35,963 nt of DNA from Lingula anatina (lineage: Eukaryota > Brachiopoda > Lingulata > Lingulida > Lingulidae), in assembly GCF_001039355.2 (NCBI RefSeq), contig NW_019775568.1, positions 280,296-316,258 on the forward strand, given 5' to 3'. A program made the position numbers and the translations under genes. Under the pieces are notes generated by a model that saw only the letters and a program-made list of their open reading frames with translations, made no database searches and was not told the DNA's origin. Positions within the stretch are counted from its first letter, which is position 1, and every line of letters begins with the position of its first letter. Below are positions 30,501-35,963 of this stretch, one piece after another.

Positions 30501-33500
30501 ATAGCACCGTTAATAGCCATGCTTACAATTGAGGGAACGAAATTTGACGATGAAAATATCATAAAAGGTAATACATTTTTAGTTTTTTAGAGTTTTTATT
30601 GTATTTGTTACAAAAAGAGACAGATAGATAGATTCTAAACAGAGAGATAGATATAGATAAAAAGCATTAATGCATTTACTGTCAAATGTGCCTAGATTTC
30701 ATAAATACTAAAATTCAGCATCAGGTGCAGGTTAAAAAATCGATTTATCAGCAGATTTGAGCCGCTTTAAAAATGCACTTTACTCTGTTCACATTACATG
30801 TTGCTTGTATTTCGTAGATGCCAGCAGTGCGTATTTCAACATCACACCTAATGGCACCGACGCAATGGACAGGGAGGCCATTTGGCAGGGAAAGCTTAAC
30901 GAAGTCCAGGGGAGTCTTATGGTTGCCTCCCTCGTTCAAGTGATCTTAGGTGGTACGGGAGCGATCGGCGTTCTAATGAACTACATAGGACCTCTCACTA
31001 TTGCGCCTACCGTAGCCATGATTGGACTGTCGGTATTTGATATGTGCGCGGATTATGGATCTGTCCACTGGGGGATATGGATACTGTGAGTGAAGTTACT
31101 TATTCCTCTGCCCTAACTTTGTTTAAATTTATTCATATGAAGTTGCAGCTATGTTCGACGTGAGATGACCTTAAATTTTGTAATTCCTTTTTTCCAGATC
31201 CCTTGCTGTAGGGTTTATTTGCGCTGTTTACATGAGGAAGGTCAAAGTACCGTTTTTATGGTGGAATAGAGAAAGTGGCTGCCACAAAACTAGTTGCCAG
31301 ATATTTGTCCTGATACCGGTGAGGGCTTACTGCATCTAGGCATTTTTTACCCTCAGCTCCATAACATCGACTTCAATGAAACCACAAATTTTAGTATCAG
31401 GACAACGGTTATGCATGTTATATCGAAATGGAAAAGACTTAATAAAATTTTCTCAAAACCATTTTCCGTGTTTCAGGCTATATTTATGATAGTGATTGCC
31501 TGGATAGTGAGTCTCATTCTGACTTTAACTGGAGCTCTCCCAGACGACCCAGGACACCCCCAATACAATGCACGTACGGACGCTTACGTGGGTGGGATTC
31601 ACACCGCAAAATGGTTTTTCGTACCTTATCCAGGTATTGGGTCTTTTTCCAAAGCTCACTTTTTCGTGCCTGCAGTCGTATTGTCATGATGGAGTCCCTG
31701 CACGTGGTTATTTCGGAATGACATGATAACTTGGTCTTTTTATAATAAATGTAGAAATTTCTGTCTCAAGGTATTGGTTTAATTTTTATGTCACTCGAAC
31801 AAGATACCATGCGACCCATCATTTCGTTTTGGAATTTTTTCTTCATAACCACGTTTAAATAATTAAGCAATGGCGGATCCATTGGAGAGGTACAGTAGAC
31901 AACTTGTACTAGTACTCCCACCATAAACTATAGCGAATTAAGCAAAAGAAAACCAAGCAATTTTTCATTCCCTGTGAAATGGTAAATTACCCTCGGCTTA
32001 TGTTTTATGTTTGCTAGTAAAACTAAGCAAATTCCTTATCCATGTGCCCATCCTTAGCAAAATCGTTGATCTGCCAATGTTGTTTATGTCCAGTGTTGTT
32101 AATGTCCACAGGTCGTATTTTTCTCGTGTTTTAAATTCTGTTTATAGGTAAATATGGCCTTCCAACCGTCACTGTGGGTGGTGTAATCGGCATGATTGCC
32201 GCCACTATAGCTTCCACCATAGAGTCTATTGGGGACTACCACGCATGCGCCAGTGTATGTGAGGTGCCATCCCCGCCCTCTCACGCCGTCAATAGGGGTA
32301 TCCTTATGGAGGGAATCGGTAGTATTATAGCCGCGAGTGTAGGGACAGGGCATGGTACAACTTCTTACAGCCAGTGCATTGGTGCCATTGGAATAACAAA
32401 GGTGACCTTAAAGAATTTGTTAGTCAAGAAACCTGATTAAGAATATTAATAGTAAGTTCAATTCATACAAAAACCAATTCTGTTTGGTTTACCTTTCATT
32501 GCCTCAACAGAAATATATCTAAAATTCAGACGCCCATTCGAAAATATAACTTTTAAGTTTACAAATGATAGGCCTACTGGCAAATTATACTTACAATTGA
32601 TTAATTCATAATGACATTTGACAAATGTGTATGTGGCCGTGAAATTAGAAAGTTTAACAAAAGCACTGTGCTTTGGGGGGGGGGGGAGTCACGTTCTGCA
32701 AATAACAAACATATCATAAAAAATAAGCGAAATTGTTCTTCTGTTGTAGTTTAAGTAGACTTGGAATTTGGAAATGATATTAGTCCTACCTTCCTTTCTT
32801 CTCGATTTGCCCAAGAGCCACGGCAATTCAGTTCATTTCAGGGCAAAGTGATAGCCGATACTTTATTTCTGTAAAATTCTGTCCCTCTCCCCCATTACTC
32901 ATCCTGCTTGCATTGGTTTTATCAACAATATCATCAAGTCTGCATGTATACTGTATGTCAGGTCGGCAGTTTGAGGGTGTTCCAGACAGCAGGTATATTG
33001 ATGATAGTTCTTGGAGTCATTGGAAAGTTTGGTGCCACTCTGGCGGCCATTCCCGACCCCATCCAAGGCGCCATTATCACCCTGGGGTTAGCCATGGTAA
33101 TCTCGGTGGGTCTGTCAAACCTGGAGTTCATCGACATGAGATCCTCCCGTAATATGGCCATCCTAGGAACATCACTGATGTGTGGCCTTCTGGTACCATA
33201 CTGGATGAAGAAGAATCCAACAGCGGTCAGAACGGGTACTTATTGATCTGATCATGTAGTATTTTTAGTGAATAACAGATACAGCGATGNAAGTCTGCAT
33301 GTATACTGTATGTCAGGTCGGCAGTTTGAGGGTGTTCCAGACAGCAGGTATATTGATGATAGTTCTTGGAGTCATTGGAAAGTTTGGTGCCACTCTGGCG
33401 GCCATTCCCGACCCCATCCAAGGCGCCATTATCACCCTGGGGTTAGCCATGGTAATCTCGGTGGGTCTGTCAAACCTGGAGTTCATCGACATGAGATCCT

Positions 33501-34446
33501 CCCGTAATATGGCCATCCTAGGAACATCACTGATGTGTGGCCTTCTGGTACCATACTGGATGAAGAAGAATCCAACAGCGGTCAGAACGGGTACTTATTG
33601 ATCTGATCATGTAGTATTTTTAGTGAATAACAGATACAGCGATGCATTTCCTAACGCTTGTCCAGAATAAAACAATAATTCTATACGAAACTACGTGGGT
33701 TCTTCAGTCTGTTACAATATGTCGGAAATATTGAAAATCGTTTGATTTTTGTACAAAATGATGGTCTATTGCCTATTACTTAATTTATCATAATTATTCA
33801 TGATCTGGATTTGTATCATCTCATTCAAGGTGTAAATGAAATTGACCAACTGTTCACAGTATTTTTGACCACGCCCATGTTTATAAGTGGACTTCTGGGT
33901 TTTTTCCTGGATAATACAGTCCCAGGTAAAGTTCCTGGAACCATTTTCGTTCTGGAAAATATGCCAATCAGTCTGACAACCAGACATCAATGATTAAGGC
34001 AATGACCTCAGTTTTCAAATAATAATAATAATAATAACAATATTAATAATAATGATAATAATATTGTTAAGTACAAATAAAAAAGAGGATGGCCTCTGCC
34101 TCTTCTTTTCTTTGAAAATAGCTTTGCAGCTTTAATTTGTTGGCCTTTATGTCTTTGTAATCATATCACCATTGACGTGAATGATTTCATTTGAATTTTA
34201 TTGTCTGTTTTTTCTCTAGGTACTGTAGAAGAAAGAGGAATTAAAAGATGGAAAGAAAGTCTTTCTGGAAAATCGACAGCAATTTTGCAGGGAAGCATGA
34301 AGGATTACGACATTCCGTTTGTGTCTGACTGGATGAGAAAAATAAAATGTTTTAAACTCGTGCCCTGTTTACCTCCATATCAAGAGAGGACTTTGCAAGC
34401 TTGCGGCAAGGTTCTTAGAAGAAACAAAAACAAACGAAACAAATAG
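27527..34446 (+). CDS. SLC23A-like: SLC23-family (ascorbate/nucleobase) transporter, copy B
   Basis: Tandem paralogue of copy A with the same 11 exons: 27527-27560, 29488-29591, 30132-30289, 30467-30567, 30818-31085, 31198-31318, 31477-31633, 32148-32401, 32962-33235, 33830-33925, 34220-34446. The exon at 33317-33590 duplicates 32962-33235 exactly and is probably an artefact; without it the frame gives 597 residues. It shares the unusual Gln46-Gln47 and the [10 protein letters not shown] signature. About two dozen residues differ from A, mostly in exons 1-9 (for example Cys6/Arg6, [24 protein letters not shown], Val394/Ala394, Thr/Leu in TLGTAM/TLGLAM). Exons 10 and 11 encode identical protein. 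No stop or frameshift is seen, so both copies look functional. The promoter side is unlike A's, so expression may differ. Confidence 0.93.
27659..27886 (-). mobile_element. MITE-like element, family 1, copy 3
   Basis: About 228 bp in intron 1 of transporter B, inverted relative to the other copies. Left end GCACCCCATTTCCATAGATT; right end is the inverse of GGGTGCTTTCCCAGAGATTT; TAGATCGATC words lie inside each end. Unit A reads TGTCATATTGGAGTAG at 18766-18777 without it. Comparison shows a 2-3 bp duplicated target, TT or TTG. It was therefore inserted after the segmental duplication. Confidence 0.88.
28111..28705 (-). mobile_element. LINE remnant (3' end), minus strand
   Basis: Read on the minus strand, it encodes [20 protein letters not shown], then [20 protein letters not shown] and WNDLSND, followed by a stop at 28562-28564. 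This is the characteristic C-terminal tail of reverse transcriptases of CR1/jockey-like LINEs. After about 420 bp of 3' UTR it ends in a (ATTGT)n tail (plus strand ACAAT repeats, 28113-28135), another LINE trait. Only the extreme 3' end is present. It lies in intron 1 of transporter B and is absent from copy A. Confidence 0.82.
28717..28960. repeat. ACTGCA/ATGCTTC word island
   Basis: About 245 bp in which CTACTGC or ATACTGCA (about seven times) and ATGCTTC (about four times) alternate, spaced roughly 10-25 bp, with variants such as ATGCTGC and ATGCTCC. It abuts the LINE remnant in intron 1 of transporter B. The phase is irregular, so it is not a simple tandem satellite. No coding function. 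Confidence 0.65.
28961..29385. other. Rest of transporter B intron 1, nothing recognised
   Basis: Sequence without a counterpart in copy A until ATTGCCGTTTG (29388) rejoins A at about 19487. No inverted ends, coding motif or known repeat was recognised. It may belong to the same insertion as the LINE remnant and word island. Confidence 0.4.
29816..29980. mobile_element. hAT-like MITE in intron 2 of transporter B
   Basis: Perfect 12-bp terminal inverted repeat CAGGGGCGGATT / AATCCGCCCCTG, 165 bp long, non-coding, with internal AGACGGTCA words. ACGAG flanks both ends (29811-29815, 29981-29985). Copy A has a single ACGAG at 19894-19898 in matching sequence, an empty site. CAGGGGCGG termini are typical of hAT elements, though a 5-bp duplication is shorter than their usual 8. 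Confidence 0.85.
30299..30322. repeat. (CT)n microsatellite in intron 3 of copy B
   Basis: CT array homologous to 20244-20260 but longer. Confidence 0.9.
31700..32120. other. Extra sequence in intron 7 of transporter B
   Basis: Intron 7 is 119 bp in copy A and 514 bp in B. The ends match A, but the middle (from about GGAGTCCCTGCACG to GTCCACAGGTCG) does not. I saw no inverted ends, tail or coding motif, so it could be an insertion in B or sequence lost from A. Confidence 0.5.
32936..33644. repeat. Exact 354-bp direct duplication joined by one N (probable assembly artefact)
   Basis: Bases 32936-33289 are repeated at 33291-33644 with an N at 33290. Each copy includes the whole of transporter exon 9 (32962-33235; 33317-33590) and its flanks. 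Exon 9 is 274 nt, so using both would shift the frame. Copy A has one. The pattern matches the N-joined duplication at 8214-9224 and points to unmerged contig ends. Confidence 0.87.
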
Positions 34447-34679
34447 GTTATTCCCTCCATAGCGAGCAACATGACTTTGACTCTGCATGGTACATAAAGT
34501 TATGGCACACTGTCAAATACTAAGATAAACAGTTAATATTTCATATTCTTCCATGTATAAGTTTGCCCTGCTCACCTGTATTTAAGAGGGGGTAAATGAT
34601 ATTGAAGTCCATCCCCTTACTGATAGCGTAGTTCCTTCCTGGTTACTATGAAGGCTGTCCCATAAATTAAGAGTGACTG

Positions 34680-34685
34680 AATAAA
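34680..34685 (+). terminator. Candidate poly(A) signal, transporter B
   Basis: AATAAA at the position homologous to 24096-24101 of copy A, about 235 bases after the stop codon. Confidence 0.35.
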
Positions 34686-35744
34686 TTGAGAAAGTCACAA
34701 CTTGGACTGTTTGTTGTTCCTGGGCTTTTCTTAAAACATGTTGCTTAGCAACAAAATTAATATGAACAGCTATCGCTTTCTGTTTATCTTTATCTTTGCT
34801 ATATGCTGACAACATAACGTGGGATTGGAAACAATGAGAATACTTCGCTTGCAACGAAAATGCACTAAGAAATGATAAATAGCTTTTTTATAAAACATGT
34901 TGCCATGCCAACAGAATTTACATTGGTACCCATCACTTTTGTTGATCTACATGCATATCTGTCCTTTGTGCTGAATTTCATGTGTTGGGAGATATAGACT
35001 ATGAAAATACCCCATCTGTGAAGAAAAATAGAAAAGAATGTGCATAAACAATAAACAAACAAACAAAAAAGTTCACAGCAACAAAACTGACTTGGATACC
35101 TATAATTTTTAACCTAATATGGATATAACATTGGTGACTTGACATACCCACATTTCAAAATATTGCAACAGGTAGAAAATCACAAGGACATAACTTTAAC
35201 TATGGTCGTTATGAAAAGCGCAATTTGCCATGGGCATGACCTAAGTGTAGTATGTAAATATTTTCTCTTATTCGTGGGCATGCCATTGATAAGCGATGAA
35301 AGGCCGGCATAACAGATATGAATGATGAGTGTCCCCTCGATCTAGCTCAAACGTCAAACAGCCCATGCAAAATATTAGCTCGTGCCATCTGTAAGCAGGA
35401 GCTAACACTGTCAGGGCTGCACATCGATAGATAGTGTTCAACTTCCACAAGCAAAATGATGCTGGACCAGATTTCTTTGGACTCGAACACAGGTAAGTAT
35501 AAGCTAAGATTTCTTCCGAACGAGTACAGTAGGGGGTTTTCGTTCTGTAACGGAATTTCAGAGGTCACATGAGTTTCTCAATGTGTATACCAAAGTCTGA
35601 TAAGTTTGCACATACGGAGATTTTAAAATGAAGAATATAGCCTACGTCATTCGGATCTTTGACACTCAGAGTAATGCACTGCTTACAGTGTTCACACACC
35701 TACAGTAACAATATTAGTAATAGATGGACCTCTAGTCAGCGAGA

Positions 35745-35963
35745 GTTATGTGGCATACACGAGTGCGAAGCACAAGTTCATGTCACAAACCCTCGCTGAC
35801 GAGGGGTCCTTAAGCGGGCTATAACGCATTCATACGAGACGTGCTGTTAGTACTAGTTACATCACGTCTGAGTCTGTTGTTCTCCAATTTCACCGTGATC
35901 TAAGGCCGCATTCACATCGAGTTGAGCCATGGCTCTACAAAGCCAAGACCTAAATATGGCGGA
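35745..35963. other. Unassigned window end
   Basis: Unique sequence after the end of unit B. CCTCTAGTCAGCGAG (35729-35743) and CTCGCTGACGAGGGG (about 35793-35807) form an imperfect inverted pair that could fold or mark a small inverted-repeat element at the duplication boundary. No gene recognised. Confidence 0.4.

Larger units (their letters stand above)
26735..35744 (+). repeat. Tandem segmental duplication, unit B
   Basis: Second copy of the unit at 18280-26181. It is longer because it contains a replaced promoter-proximal segment (about 26907-27500), intron 1 material (MITE, LINE remnant, word island), a MITE in intron 2, extra sequence in intron 7 and a 355-bp artefactual duplication around an N. 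Coding exons all keep the lengths and phases of unit A. Confidence 0.9.

Noticed and set aside
1-35963. CRISPR arrays, operons, ribosome binding sites, tRNA or rRNA genes
   Set aside because: Animal nuclear DNA with spliced genes. No direct-repeat spacer array, and no cloverleaf or rRNA sequence recognised.

Overview
The window is animal nuclear DNA. Its genes are multi-exon with GT-AG introns, their products belong to metazoan families (tolloid/BMP1 astacin protease, testis-specific serine kinase, SLC23 ascorbate/nucleobase transporter), the intergenic DNA is AT-rich, and there are fragments of LINEs and many short inverted-repeat transposons. The texture (many ACATGTA and TAGGCCTA words, repeats carrying GGCCATTTTGG) suggests a marine lophotrochozoan, perhaps a bivalve mollusc. 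That is an inference; nothing here fixes the species.

Layout. 1-1544: no recognised gene, one short inverted-repeat element. 1545-1797 (+): last coding exon of an unidentified gene, with a poly(A) signal. 2248-2384: hAT-like foldback element. 2576-14193 (-): an 18-exon tolloid/BMP1-like secreted protease. I joined its exons by phase into one open frame of 837 residues. 15194-16848 (-): a two-exon TSSK-family kinase, 345 residues. 16849-18279: intergenic, with a pair of CRE-like sites next to the kinase. 18280-35744: a tandem segmental duplication. Each half carries an 11-exon SLC23-family transporter of 597 residues (copy A 18628-23783, copy B 27527-34446), both with intact reading frames. 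35745-35963: unassigned.

The duplication lets one half serve as the empty site for insertions in the other. A LINE and one MITE entered the A half, and two MITEs entered the B half, all after the duplication. The B copy also has a replaced promoter-proximal region and a first intron about 1 kb longer, containing a LINE remnant and a degenerate short-word repeat.

Two exact direct duplications, 505 bp in the protease gene and 354 bp in transporter B, are each joined by a single N. They look like unmerged contig overlaps, and each would insert a spurious exon copy into an automatic gene model.

The genes show no functional link beyond proximity. I found no new multi-gene system. The points most worth following up are the altered substrate-site motifs of the SLC23 pair (Q-H to Q-Q; QN to QC in the NAT signature), the shortened domain order of the tolloid protein, the dated transposon insertions, and two islands of degenerate short-word repeats.
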